From the NCBI RefSeq assembly GCF_001399685.1, contig NZ_JTHN01000056.1, positions 1 to 64,000 on the forward strand: a stretch of 64,000 nucleotides of DNA, read 5' to 3'. The translations under genes and the position numbers were made by a program. This DNA is from Paenibacillus sp. A3. Lineage in GTDB: Bacteria > Bacillota > Bacilli > Paenibacillales > NBRC-103111. The notes under the pieces were generated by a model. It worked only from the letters and a program-made list of their open reading frames with translations. It had not been told where the DNA came from and did no database searches. Of the stretch, positions 32,831 through 41,226 are shown one piece after another (position 1 is the first letter of the stretch; the number at the start of each line of letters is the position of its first letter).

Positions 32831-33927
32831 CGGAATGCGCCCTTTCTAAGCTTACGGAATATTCCTTGGTATACCCATAGGAAGATGGGGAAAATGACAG
32901 CCGCGCACAATCCGAGATTGCCCCATAGCTTTCCCAGTCCGGTAATTTCGGAAAAGGATGGAGTGAAAAAGAAGGGCAGCACCAGCCAGCCGAGCATGAT
33001 CAGACGCAAGTAGGGACGGTGATCCGGTTTGCCGAGCATCCGGCTGATGCCGAATACGGACATGTACAGATAAGGGATAACCGTCATAAACAAGATAAAC
33101 AAATAGAACGGAAGAAAAATAATTTCAAACCGCTCCAGGATCGGAAGGCGGATGAGCTTCAGCAGGTTCAACGTGGGGTAGACGTACTCCATAATTACAT
33201 CCTGACTGAAGCGGACGTAGCTGCAGATCGTGATCAGCATAAAAATAAGCATGGACATCGTATTGGCGATAAAGACGCCTTTGACCGCCGATTTTTTGTT
33301 CTGCAGGAAAGGGTACAGCATAAACGCGATTTCAAATCCGAGAAAAGAGAGAACGGTCGCTTTGACGGTCGCAAGAATGGGAAGCCATCCCGTTTGTGCG
33401 ATCGGAAAAAGATTCAGCCAGGTGCTCTCTTGCAAGGTTAGAAACAGGATCATCGGCATCCACATGGTGAACAGAAACACAAATTCCGAAAACCGGCCGA
33501 TGACCCGGAGCCCTTGCTTGGCCGCCATGTAGACGGGAATGCCGAACAGCGGCATCAGAACGTATTCTTTGGCATTCGGCAAAATCCATACCTGAATAAT
33601 GTGAATCGACGAGAGCATAGCGATGCTGGCGGAAAAGGAGGCATACAAAATCCACAGCAAGGAAAAGAAGCCGCCGAGCCATCGCCCGAAATATTTGGGG
33701 AACAGGTCGAACAGCGAATCGTTTGGATGCTTCTCCATCACTTTAATGATGATGACGCTGAACAGTATGGCGAGCAGCCAGCCGAGCACAATGGCCAGCC
33801 AGCCGTCCGGCCCGGCCGTCTCGGCCAAATCGCGCGGGAGGGAGAGCACGCCGATACCAATCTGGGTTTTGTAGATCGTAAAGATGAACTGCTTCAGGTT
33901 GATCTCATTGATGGTATATTTTTTCAT
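32827..33927 (-). CDS. Endospore germination permease (GerB subunit)
   Basis: 366 residues, about ten TM helices of the APC-superfamily spore germination permease group. 'EINLKQFIFTIYKTQIGIGV', 'LPRDLAETAGPDGWLAIVLG', 'KHPNDSLFDLFPKYFGRWLG' and 'VYPTLNLLKLIRLPILERFE' are characteristic. This subunit probably binds the germinant. It sits between the A and C genes in the usual A-B-C order, 9 bp after the A gene. Confidence 0.94.
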   Translation of the reverse strand: MKKYTINEINLKQFIFTIYKTQIGIGVLSLPRDLAETAGPDGWLAIVLGWLLAILFSVIIIKVMEKHPNDSLFDLFPKYFGRWLGGFFSLLWILYASFSASIAMLSSIHIIQVWILPNAKEYVLMPLFGIPVYMAAKQGLRVIGRFSEFVFLFTMWMPMILFLTLQESTWLNLFPIAQTGWLPILATVKATVLSFLGFEIAFMLYPFLQNKKSAVKGVFIANTMSMLIFMLITICSYVRFSQDVIMEYVYPTLNLLKLIRLPILERFEIIFLPFYLFILFMTVIPYLYMSVFGISRMLGKPDHRPYLRLIMLGWLVLPFFFTPSFSEITGLGKLWGNLGLCAAVIFPIFLWVYQGIFRKLRKGAFR

Positions 33928-33936
33928 GACCGGCCG

Positions 33937-35481
33937 TCACCTTTTCTGATCGTCCCCTTCCCGGCTGGGACCTTGACGTTTCAATTGAGCCGGATTCGCG
34001 GAGAACGGTCGCTTGTTCATTTTCCACAGTGGCATGCGCATCCAAACATCTTTCCAATCGATGATCCGGATAGGAGCGACCGGGCTTCCGTACGGAACGC
34101 CGACCGACTCCATCGCTATCAGATGCAGCACAAAGATTGCAAGCCCGATCACAATGCCGACCATCCCGAACATCATGGCCAGCACCATCATCGGAAACCG
34201 GATCAGGCGCAAAGCCGAAGCCATGTCGTAATCGGGAATAATGAACGACGAAACGGCTGTGATGGCTACGATAATGACCATAATGTTGCTGACGATTCCC
34301 GCGGAGACGGCCGCTTGCCCGATGACGATGCCCCCGACAATCCCGACCGTTTGTCCGACGGGAGCCGGAAGGCGGACCCCCGCTTCGCGCATCATTTCCA
34401 GCGTAATTTCCATAAGCAGCGCTTCGACAAGCGGAGGAAACGGAACGCGCGCCCGGGATTCTCCGATCGACAACAGCAACTGCAGCGGAATGACCTCGTA
34501 ATTAAAGGAAATGACCGCGATATAGAGCGCCGGTAAAAAGACGGCTACAGTAAAGCCCATAAATCTCAGCAAACGTGTAAAGGACGCGACCATCCAGCGT
34601 GTGCTATAATCGTCCACACTCTGAAAAAATGACGTAAATGTCACAGGGCCGATCAGTACGCTGGGCGAGCGGTCGACGATGACGACAAATCTCCCTTGCA
34701 GCAATTGGGCGGCAGCCGAATCCGGGCGTTCCGTGGCGATAAATTGCGGGAAAGGCGAGTACGGGTTGTCCTCGATCAATTCCGCCAATTCCCCTGTGTT
34801 AATAACGGCATCGATATCCAACTGTCGAATACGGTCTTCGATTTCCTTCAACACTTCGGGATGAACGATATCGGCCATATATAAGATGGATACCAAGGTA
34901 TTCCCCCGGCGGCCGATCGTTAGCTCCTTGATTTTCAGCTCGCGGTGCGGGATGTAACGGCGGATCAGCGCAATGTTCTGGGTTCCGGTTTCGACAAAGC
35001 CTTGATGCGCGCCCTTAAGCGATGCTTCGAGCTGCGGGTCTTCGATCGCTCGCTGCGGCCATCCTTGCGTATTGAAAACGACCGCTTCGCTGCGCCCATC
35101 CTCGAATAAAATGCTGACGCCCTGCAGCATGGCCATTTCGAGATCGGACCACAGACTTAAGGTCCGGACATTCCCGACGTTCACCCGGGGCAAATTGCCC
35201 GGCGCGTCCGCATCCGCTTCGAATTGAAGCGGACGCAGTACGTCGTCGTTGAGGGCTTTTTTGTCCGTAAGCCCGTCCAAATAAGCGATGGCCGCCTGGT
35301 TGCCCGTCTGTTTGATCACGAAGTGGCGTACGACCAAATCGGGCGTCTGACTGAACAGCTCATGCAAATCGGCAATATTTTGCGCTAATACGGAGCTGAT
35401 CGGAGTATTCAGCTTGTGGTTCGCCTGCGCCTGCGCCGCAAAGCTCTTCTTTCCTCGAATCCAATTATGCAAAAAAGCCAT
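33937..35481 (-). CDS. Spore germination protein, GerA subunit
   Basis: 514 residues from ATG 35481, with AGGA eight bases upstream; ATG 35490 has no spacing to that site. N-terminal soluble domains: 'IADLHELFSQTPDLVVRHFV', 'GRSEAVVFNTQGWPQRAIED', 'RRGNTLVSILYMADIVHPEV', 'IDAVINTGELAELIEDNPYS'. Then 'QGRFVVIVDRSPSVLIGPVT' and four or five TM helices at the C-terminus with 'RVPFPPLVEALLMEITLEMM'. First gene of the receptor operon; forespore (sigma-G) expression is expected from the family, but I could not define a promoter. Confidence 0.94.
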   Translation of the reverse strand: MAFLHNWIRGKKSFAAQAQANHKLNTPISSVLAQNIADLHELFSQTPDLVVRHFVIKQTGNQAAIAYLDGLTDKKALNDDVLRPLQFEADADAPGNLPRVNVGNVRTLSLWSDLEMAMLQGVSILFEDGRSEAVVFNTQGWPQRAIEDPQLEASLKGAHQGFVETGTQNIALIRRYIPHRELKIKELTIGRRGNTLVSILYMADIVHPEVLKEIEDRIRQLDIDAVINTGELAELIEDNPYSPFPQFIATERPDSAAAQLLQGRFVVIVDRSPSVLIGPVTFTSFFQSVDDYSTRWMVASFTRLLRFMGFTVAVFLPALYIAVISFNYEVIPLQLLLSIGESRARVPFPPLVEALLMEITLEMMREAGVRLPAPVGQTVGIVGGIVIGQAAVSAGIVSNIMVIIVAITAVSSFIIPDYDMASALRLIRFPMMVLAMMFGMVGIVIGLAIFVLHLIAMESVGVPYGSPVAPIRIIDWKDVWMRMPLWKMNKRPFSANPAQLKRQGPSREGDDQKR

Positions 35482-35628
35482 GGCGATCATCCTGTGTGTT
35501 AGAGAGAATAAGTTACACGTTAGGATGTGGTTTCCATGGCAAAGTTATACGTCATCATTTCGAACCGAAGAGATAACGAACGCCTACAATGCATCACTTG
35601 CAGCGCTGAAAGCATGGGCCAAATATAC

Positions 35629-35659
35629 AAAAAGGAACCACCTGCCGGTGGCCCTTTTA
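35629..35659 (-). terminator. Terminator of the YjcZ-like gene
   Basis: On the minus strand GGGCCACC-GGC-AGGTGGTTCC followed by TTTTTG, 43 bp beyond the stop of the 30-residue gene. The A/T flanks would let it work in both directions. Confidence 0.75.
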
Positions 35660-35701
35660 GTTGTTCTATAGCTTTAAAGCTCTTTTTGTAAAAAAGAACG
35701 C

Positions 35702-35794
35702 TTAAATAAAACATATACTGCAAGCGACGATAACGAGCAAAATGAAAAGAACGAGAATAACACCTGTGGAAGTAAAACCTCTAACACAACTCAT
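35702..35794 (-). CDS. YjcZ-family sporulation miniprotein
   Basis: 30 residues: MSCVRGFTSTGVILVLFILL followed by VIVACSICFI. The 'STG.ILVLFILLVI' core is the hallmark of the YjcZ/SscA-type sporulation miniproteins common in Paenibacillus, which have one membrane helix. ATG has AAGGAGTG eight bases upstream, and a terminator follows. Too short for many gene finders. Confidence 0.8.
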   Translation of the reverse strand: MSCVRGFTSTGVILVLFILLVIVACSICFI

Positions 35795-35934
35795 TAGTCA
35801 ACACTCCTTATATAATATTGAGTATCGGCTTGCTCCCTGCCAAGTACTCATGATCTTAGTGTATTCGGTAACAAAAAGTTTGTTTGGACAGTTGACAGGT
35901 ACCAAATGTCATGAAATTATATATGCCCCGCATA

Positions 35935-36129
35935 TCACGAGGTCTTCCGACGGGTCGGACCGCCTGCGGGTGCTGGCGCCCCCGAAATATGGCAAGGCAT
36001 GAACCCTCTCTTGAGACATTTCAACTGTTCTTGTCCAAAATTCAACAAAAGCATACAATCAGAGCTTGGCAACAAGCGGACGAGCTGATAACCACCTCTC
36101 AGCAAAATATCTTTGTCCCTCCGTCTCAT
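35935..36129 (-). CDS. Small ORF overlapping the preceding one; uncertain
   Basis: 64 residues (MRRRDKDILLRGGYQLVRLL, then PSSDCMLLLNFGQEQLKCLK and a Pro/Arg-rich end). Start and previous stop overlap as ATGA, so coupling is possible. The first ~40 residues look protein-like; the tail does not. No family recognized. AT-rich, unlike most of the window. Confidence 0.3.
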   Translation of the reverse strand: MRRRDKDILLRGGYQLVRLLPSSDCMLLLNFGQEQLKCLKRGFMPCHISGAPAPAGGPTRRKTS

Positions 36130-36290
36130 TTCACGGCGGTTTCCCCATTCAAATCTTCATCCGTTATCGAATATCTGATCAGAAATTCATACCAATATTG
36201 ATCAAAAGAAATTTTGTTCCTGTCCTGTAAGGTTAAGTATCGATCCCATAATCTCATCCGGAGTTTTTCCAAGTCAGTCGTTGGCTCCAT
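36126..36290 (-). CDS. Small hypothetical protein, 54 residues
   Basis: Reads MEPTTDLEKLRMRLWDRYLT, then LQDRNKISFDQYWYEFLIRY and SITDEDLNGETAVK. Rich in Trp/Tyr and alternating charges, as expected for a real small globular or helical protein; GGGAGGAG lies about eight bases before the ATG. No relatives recognized. Confidence 0.45.
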   Translation of the reverse strand: MEPTTDLEKLRMRLWDRYLTLQDRNKISFDQYWYEFLIRYSITDEDLNGETAVK

Positions 36291-36398
36291 GCAGCATTCT
36301 CCTCCCAGGGCGCATGATCAACTTTATGAGATCAGTCTATGGGGATGTATCCAGAAGAAGCACGGTATTTACCCAATAAGAAGAAATAAAGATCTCTC

Positions 36399-36434
36399 AA
36401 AAAAAAAATAGAACCAGCCTGTTACGGCTGATTC
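36399..36434 (-). terminator. Terminator of the TetR gene
   Basis: On the minus strand AATCAGCC-GTAACA-GGCTGGTT, then CTATTTTTTTTT. 24 bp beyond the regulator's stop. Confidence 0.88.
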
Positions 36435-36457
36435 CATAAGCTCATGCTCTTCCGGCC

Positions 36458-37000
36458 CTAGCGCTCCGGATGCTTCGGTTTAAGCTCGGGCATCTCCAGA
36501 ACGGCCGAAATGTTGCACAGCATGCCATTCGCCATGAATATGCTGACTGCCACCTCCGGCTGCGGGATGCCCGCTTCGCGAAAGCGCGCCTCCACGTAAG
36601 CCGTCACCTGATGCATGCCTTCCCGCATCACTTGGCGGATCGGCTCTTCCTTGATGACCATCGCTTGCATCTGCAAAACGATCTCATGGTGATGCGTGCG
36701 CATCAGCTCTTCGTAAGCTTGAATCATCGCCTGCTCCAGCCCGTCCGAAGACGCATCCACCCCCGAGAACGCACGGACGACGCGCTCGAAGGCCAGCTTC
36801 AGCGCAGAGGCGAACAGCTCCGCTTTGGTTTTGAAAAATTTGAACACGTAAGGCTGCGAAATGCCCACCCGTTCCGCAACTTGCGCCGTAGTGGCGCTGT
36901 AGTAACCATGCTCCGCGAACACCGCAACGGCGGCTTCCAATATTTCTTCTCTGCGGTTCGCCGCGGCAGGCTCGCCGGTCTTCGATTTCATCTTGCCCAT
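36458..37000 (-). CDS. TetR/AcrR family regulator
   Basis: 180 residues, ATG behind AGGAGG. The N-terminal helix-turn-helix is clear: 'RREEILEAAVAVFAEHGYYS', 'TTAQVAERVGISQPYVFKFF', 'KTKAELFASALKLAFERVV'. The ligand domain is Met-rich (MQAMVIKEEPIRQVMREGMH). No transporter adjoins it on the same strand; the esterase of the iron locus lies upstream and points the same way. The dyad at 37045-37068 just before the gene is probably its own operator. Confidence 0.9.
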   Translation of the reverse strand: MGKMKSKTGEPAAANRREEILEAAVAVFAEHGYYSATTAQVAERVGISQPYVFKFFKTKAELFASALKLAFERVVRAFSGVDASSDGLEQAMIQAYEELMRTHHHEIVLQMQAMVIKEEPIRQVMREGMHQVTAYVEARFREAGIPQPEVAVSIFMANGMLCNISAVLEMPELKPKHPER

Positions 37001-37044
37001 CGTTCCTCCTGCGAAACCGGAGTGCTCCGGCCGATCTCCTCGAT

Positions 37045-37068
37045 CAGTTAGTTATTAATTACTAACTG
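37045..37068. promoter_or_regulatory. Probable TetR operator
   Basis: Perfect inverted repeat CAGTTAGT (37045-37052) / ACTAACTG (37061-37068) with an 8-bp AT spacer, 45 bp before the TetR start. On the minus strand a TATAGT -10-like box lies right before it, so binding would block transcription. Confidence 0.7.
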
Positions 37069-37094
37069 TACTATACGCGGACCGGCCGGAAATT

Positions 37095-37850
37095 TCAAGA
37101 AACGATTTCCTCCTCCGGCGGAAACAGCCACGCCATCGCTTCCGGAAAACGCTTGATAAAATATTTCGACTCGTGACCCGCGCCGTCTTCGATCTCAAGC
37201 CGCAACCGGTCCCCGGTGAACCCGCGCTCCGTCAATATCGCATGCGCTTCGCGGGTGTACGGTACCATCATTTTCTGGGCGCTCGGTTTATGGATGCCTT
37301 CGATGCTTCCGACATACATATAGATTTTGCGTCCCGCTGTCTCCATCGGCTTCGTTCTCACATACTCCATGAAGTCCGGATACCAGAAGGAAGCGGACAG
37401 CAGCCCGAACCGGCCGAATACTTCGGGATACAAATAAGCGGCATAAAGCGAGACCAAGCCTCCGAACGAGCCGCCGGCGATGCCCGTCTCCTCCGGCAGG
37501 CGGGATGTCTGGTACTTCTCATCGATCCAGGGCTTCAACCGGCCGGTAACGAAGGCGAGATATTCGGCGCTCTTTCCGCCGAAATTCCGGGACTTGTCCG
37601 CCAGCGAGGGGGCAGACCACGGCGTGTATTCGTCATTCCGGTCGAACGGCGTAATGCCGACGAAGATAAGCTCGCGCAGCTCCCCGCTCTTAAACCCGCG
37701 TTCCAGCTCCTCCATAGAGGAATCGAACAAATAGCTTCCATCTTGTACGTAAACGACCGGGTATGCCGCCCCGCTTGTAAAATACGAAGGCGGGAGATAG
37801 ACGGCTATCTCCCTGTCATCGAACGATTCGACTATGATTTTTCCCTGCAT
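37095..37850 (-). CDS. ybbA: Siderophore esterase-type hydrolase (YbbA/BesA/IroE-like)
   Basis: 251 residues from ATG 37850 (GGGAGGG upstream). Alpha/beta hydrolase of the esterase-D/enterochelin esterase group: 'YPVVYVQDGSYLFD', 'FVGITPFDRNDEYTPW', nucleophile elbow 'GIAGGSFGGLVSLYAAY' with Ser at about 140, and 'DGAGHESKYFIKRFPEAMAW' carrying the catalytic His near 230. Such enzymes open trilactone catecholate siderophores to release iron in the cytosol. It is the last gene of a run matching btr-feuA-feuB-feuC-ybbA of Bacillus subtilis. Confidence 0.85.
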   Translation of the reverse strand: MQGKIIVESFDDREIAVYLPPSYFTSGAAYPVVYVQDGSYLFDSSMEELERGFKSGELRELIFVGITPFDRNDEYTPWSAPSLADKSRNFGGKSAEYLAFVTGRLKPWIDEKYQTSRLPEETGIAGGSFGGLVSLYAAYLYPEVFGRFGLLSASFWYPDFMEYVRTKPMETAGRKIYMYVGSIEGIHKPSAQKMMVPYTREAHAILTERGFTGDRLRLEIEDGAGHESKYFIKRFPEAMAWLFPPEEEIVS

Positions 37851-37881
37851 GACGCCCTCCCGGATTGGGCCAGTCCTTGCA

Positions 37882-38904
37882 TCAGGATCTGGCCTTAAAT
37901 AACAAATACACAAAATACGGCACGCCGATGATCGATATGACAATGCCGACAGGCAGCTCTGCTGGCGAAAATACCGTCTTCGCAATAAAATCCGATACGA
38001 CAACCAGCGCCATGCCGATCAGGCCGCAGACGGGGACCATGCGGACGTGCCGGATGCCTACGAGACGTCTGGCGATATGAGGCGCCATCAGGCCGACGAA
38101 GCCGATCCCTCCCGACACGCTGACGCAGGCGCTCACCAGCCCGATGCTGCCGAGCAGCAGGATCATCCGCTCTTTTTCCACAGCGACGCCCAAGCTTCTG
38201 ACACTGTTCTCCTCCAGCTGGAGCAGGTCCAGAATGTACGATCTGCGCACGATGACGGGAATAAGAACGACCAGCCACGGGAGCATGGCGACAATAAACT
38301 TCCAGTTGGCGTTGTAGATGCTGCCGGTCATCCAGACCGTGGCCATCTCGAAGTCGGACGGATTCATTTTCAGGCTGATGTACATGGCAACCGCGCCGAG
38401 TCCGGAAGCGGTCGCGATGCCCACCAGAAGAACGCGCTGCGGATCCAGCTTGCCATCCTTCCAGGCGAACAGATACAGAAACGCAGCCGTGCTTAGACCG
38501 CCCGCCCAACCGAACAACGGCATCGCCATCGTGGAGAACCAGCCCGCTCCCTTGATTTGCCCGCTGAAAAAAAACATAAAGATGACGACTGCCGCGCCCG
38601 CGCCAGCGTTGATGCCCAAAATTCCCGGATCGGCCAGCCCGTTGCGCGTGACGCCTTGAATTGCCGCGCCGGCCACGCCCAGCCCCAAGCCGACCAAAGC
38701 GGCAATAACGATGCGGGGCAGCCGGAAGTCGAAGATGACCAAACGGTGCTCGGGCTGCGGGTCGATCCCAAGCAGCGTTCGAACGATAGCGCCCACCGTC
38801 ATGTCGAAAGCCCCGTTCGTGAGAGACAGGTATGCGGCAATGAGTATAAGCGCGACCGCTCCAAGCAGCACCGTCATGTACCTGCCGGTTGAATAATTAC
38901 GCAC
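37882..38904 (-). CDS. feuC: Iron-siderophore ABC permease, FecD/FeuC-like
   Basis: 340 residues, about nine or ten TM helices. FecCD signatures: 'RLPRIVIAALVGLGLGVAGA', 'AIQGVTRNGLADPGILGINA', 'VSGGIGFVGLMAPHIARRLV', 'GVPYFVYLLF'. Pairs with the neighbouring FeuB-like permease and binding lipoprotein to import a ferric siderophore. No ATPase gene lies in the cluster, as in B. subtilis feuABC, where a shared ATPase serves. The first 51 codons lie in a 211-bp tandem duplication (38751-39172). Confidence 0.93.
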   Translation of the reverse strand: MRNYSTGRYMTVLLGAVALILIAAYLSLTNGAFDMTVGAIVRTLLGIDPQPEHRLVIFDFRLPRIVIAALVGLGLGVAGAAIQGVTRNGLADPGILGINAGAGAAVVIFMFFFSGQIKGAGWFSTMAMPLFGWAGGLSTAAFLYLFAWKDGKLDPQRVLLVGIATASGLGAVAMYISLKMNPSDFEMATVWMTGSIYNANWKFIVAMLPWLVVLIPVIVRRSYILDLLQLEENSVRSLGVAVEKERMILLLGSIGLVSACVSVSGGIGFVGLMAPHIARRLVGIRHVRMVPVCGLIGMALVVVSDFIAKTVFSPAELPVGIVISIIGVPYFVYLLFKARS

Positions 38905-39172
38905 GCTGCTCCCCTCCCTTCCTCCGGATCAAATACAGAAAGAAAGGAACCCCGATCAAGGCGGGCTGCGGGTCGATCCCAAGCAGCGTTCGAACGATAT
39001 CGCCCACCGTCATGTCGAAAGCCCCGTTCGTGAGAGACAGGTATGCGGCAATGAGTATAAGCGCGACCGCTCCAAGCAGCACCGTCATGTACCTGCCGGT
39101 TGAATAATTACGCACGCTGCTCCCCTCCCTTCCTCCGGATCAAATACAGAAAGAAAGGAACCCCGATCAAGG
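38751..39172. repeat. 211-bp tandem duplication across the feuB-feuC junction
   Basis: Two adjacent 211-bp units, 38751-38961 and 38962-39172, identical except for GATAGCG versus GATATCG (Ala versus Asp in the encoded protein). Each unit holds the 3' end of feuB and the 5' end of feuC, including the feuC start region. Both full-length genes remain intact; the extra unit makes a chimeric 72-codon frame. Confidence 0.95.
38897..39115 (-). pseudogene. Chimeric mini-ORF created by tandem duplication
   Basis: 72 codons: the first 51 residues of the FeuC-like permease (MRNYSTGRYMTVLLGAVALI...GIDPQP) joined to the last 21 of the FeuB-like permease (ALIGVPFFLYLIRRKGGEQR A). It begins inside the end of feuB and ends inside the start of feuC with the same 8-bp overlaps the two genes had before the duplication, so translational coupling may pass through it. 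Confidence 0.85.
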
Positions 39173-40118
39173 ACGTCACGACGCCGATCGGCATCTCGAA
39201 CGGGTAGTTCATGAAGCGGCTTGCGACATCGCACAAAGCAAGAAACACCCCGCCCAGCACACCGGCGCACGGCACGATCCACCGGTAATCGAGGCCGACG
39301 AGAAAACGGGTAATATGCGGGACGATCAAGCCGACGAAGGCGATCTTGCCGGCCAGCGCCACGGAAACGCCCGTAAGTAGAATGACCGCAAGCATCGCGA
39401 CCACTTTGACGATCAGCGTCCGCTGTCCGAGGCTGACCGCCACTTCCTCGCCCAAGGAAAGAATCGACACGGATTTCGAGATGAGCAGCGCAAGCGCGAC
39501 CCCGACCACGGCAAAAGGAATCGCCAGTTTGATCAGATTCGGGTCCATCTGATGCAGGCGGGCGTTATACCAAAAGCCGATTTTTTGCGAAACCTGAAAA
39601 TACGTCGAGAAGGCGGTCGCCATGCTGCCGAGAAACGTGCCGATCACGGTGCCCGTCACCGCCAGCCGGACCGGAGACATCCCGCCGGGCAGCAGCGACG
39701 CCAGTCCGAAGACAAGCCCTACGCCGAACGCCGAGCCGATGAACGAATAAACGATCATTTCGATCGAAGAAGAACCCGGTAGCGCGATCATGCAGACCGT
39801 AATGGCGAATACCGAGCCGTCGGTCACCCCCATGATCGAAGGGGATGCAAGGTAGTTCCTTGTCATCCCCTGCATAAGCGCTCCCGACATCGCCAGGAAA
39901 GCGCCGATGAGCAGCGCTCCGACCGCGCGCGGGACGCGGGAGTGCATCACGATTTGATGATTGACGTTGCCCGGATCGAAGCTTGCGAACGCCTCCCAAA
40001 GCGTGCCTGTATCGATCGTTTTGGAGCCGAAACGGACGGATAAAATGATCGAGAGGACAACCGCGACCGGCGAAAGCCATAAGATCCACGCCGGGTGAAG
40101 CTTGTATGCTTGTCTCAT
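39108..40118 (-). CDS. feuB: Iron-siderophore ABC permease, FecC/FeuB-like
   Basis: 336 residues with FecCD hallmarks: 'HSRVPRAVGALLIGAFLAMS', 'GALMQGMTRNYLASPSIMGV', 'LTGVSVALAGKIAFVGLIVP', 'HITRFLVGLDYRWIVP' and 'EMPIGVVTSLIGVPFFLYLI'. Forms the membrane channel with the feuC product. Located 25 bp after the binding-protein gene, same strand. Confidence 0.93.
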   Translation of the reverse strand: MRQAYKLHPAWILWLSPVAVVLSIILSVRFGSKTIDTGTLWEAFASFDPGNVNHQIVMHSRVPRAVGALLIGAFLAMSGALMQGMTRNYLASPSIMGVTDGSVFAITVCMIALPGSSSIEMIVYSFIGSAFGVGLVFGLASLLPGGMSPVRLAVTGTVIGTFLGSMATAFSTYFQVSQKIGFWYNARLHQMDPNLIKLAIPFAVVGVALALLISKSVSILSLGEEVAVSLGQRTLIVKVVAMLAVILLTGVSVALAGKIAFVGLIVPHITRFLVGLDYRWIVPCAGVLGGVFLALCDVASRFMNYPFEMPIGVVTSLIGVPFFLYLIRRKGGEQRA

Positions 40119-40143
40119 GTTTTGTCGGCTCGCCTGCCTGGAA

Positions 40144-41139
40144 TCAGGAGGCCAGCTTTTCCATAGCTGCTTTCAGGAATTGAATTTTGCTCCACGAGGT
40201 GCCGCCTTGCCCTAACGGATCGACGACGTTGACGAATACTTTGTCGTTCTTCACCGCATTGATGCTTTTCCAGATCGGATTTTTTTGCAGATCCTCCAGC
40301 GCCTTTGGCGTGTCTTTGTTTTCGTCCTCGGAGAACTGCAGGAAAATGTAATCCGGGTTCATTTCGCTGAATTTTTCAATCGAGATGAGCTCCTGCGCCT
40401 TAGCAGCCTTCACTTCCGGTGGAGCCGTAAAGCCGAGATCGGCATACAGCGACGCGTTGAAGAACACGCCTTCGGGATAAATGTACAGGTTGCCGGTCCG
40501 GACTCTCAAGGAGACGACTTTCTTGTCTTTCAAGCGATCGCCGAGCTTCGCTTTGGCTGCTGTCACATCGTCCTTATACTTTTGCAGCACCTGCTTGGCC
40601 TGCTCCTGCTTGCCGGTCAGCTCGCCCAGCAGCAGCAGATTGGCTTCCCAGTTCGTCGAGATATGCGACACCGGGAACGTCGGGGCGACTTTGGCCAGCT
40701 TCTCGGCCATTTCAGGCGGGAATTTGGAGGAGCCCAGAATGACGTCCGGCTTCATCTTCAAAATGCCTTCGATATTCGGCTGCATTTTTTCGCCGGTGCT
40801 TTCCACGCCTTGCGTGATGCTTTCGAACATCTTCGGAAACTTGCCGCCTACGGTAATCGCTCCAACCGGCTTCACGCCCAGCACCAGCGCATCCTCCATC
40901 GCTTCCATCGCGCCGGAGATGACGATTCTGTCCGTTTTGCCGGGAACCGTGTAATCCTTGCCGAGATATTTGATCGTTTTGGTCGCCGGAGCCGCGGCGT
41001 CTTTGGTCGCTGCCGCCGGTTTCTCCGTTCCCGTCGAAGCCGCCGGCTGCTCTTTCCCCTGACCTGCCGTGCCGCATGCGGACAAGGCAAGCGCCAACAG
41101 CGCCGCAACTCCTATTCCTGACCATCTGCGTTTCATCAT
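40144..41139 (-). CDS. feuA: Ferric-siderophore binding lipoprotein (FeuA/FhuD type)
   Basis: 331 residues. Lipobox LSAC with modified Cys at 22, an Ala/Thr/Lys-rich linker, then a periplasmic-binding-protein fold of cluster A-II: 'DRIVISGAMEAMEDALVLGV', 'GILKMKPDVILGSSKFPPEM', 'LLLLGELTGKQEQAKQVLQK', 'NPDYIFLQFSEDENKD', 'NAVKNDKVFVNVVDPLGQGG'. Captures the siderophore outside the membrane. Start ATG 41139 or 41136. A Fur box lies 22 bp upstream. Confidence 0.92.
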   Translation of the reverse strand: MMKRRWSGIGVAALLALALSACGTAGQGKEQPAASTGTEKPAAATKDAAAPATKTIKYLGKDYTVPGKTDRIVISGAMEAMEDALVLGVKPVGAITVGGKFPKMFESITQGVESTGEKMQPNIEGILKMKPDVILGSSKFPPEMAEKLAKVAPTFPVSHISTNWEANLLLLGELTGKQEQAKQVLQKYKDDVTAAKAKLGDRLKDKKVVSLRVRTGNLYIYPEGVFFNASLYADLGFTAPPEVKAAKAQELISIEKFSEMNPDYIFLQFSEDENKDTPKALEDLQKNPIWKSINAVKNDKVFVNVVDPLGQGGTSWSKIQFLKAAMEKLAS

Positions 41140-41160
41140 CTTGCTAAATCCCCTCTCTAT

Positions 41161-41179
41161 TGATAACGATTCTCATTTG
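41161..41179 (-). promoter_or_regulatory. Fur box upstream of the binding-lipoprotein gene
   Basis: TGATAACGATTCTCATTTG closely resembles the Fur consensus GATAATGATAATCATTATC. Implies repression of feuABC-ybbA when iron is plentiful. Confidence 0.85.
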
Positions 41180-41226
41180 CGATTATAAACTACCCTCCCC
41201 CCTTAAACCATGGACGATTTCCGGAG

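Noticed and set aside
37045-37068. CAGTTAGT dyad as a terminator
   Set aside because: No T run on either strand and it lies upstream of the TetR start, next to a -10-like box; an operator fits better.
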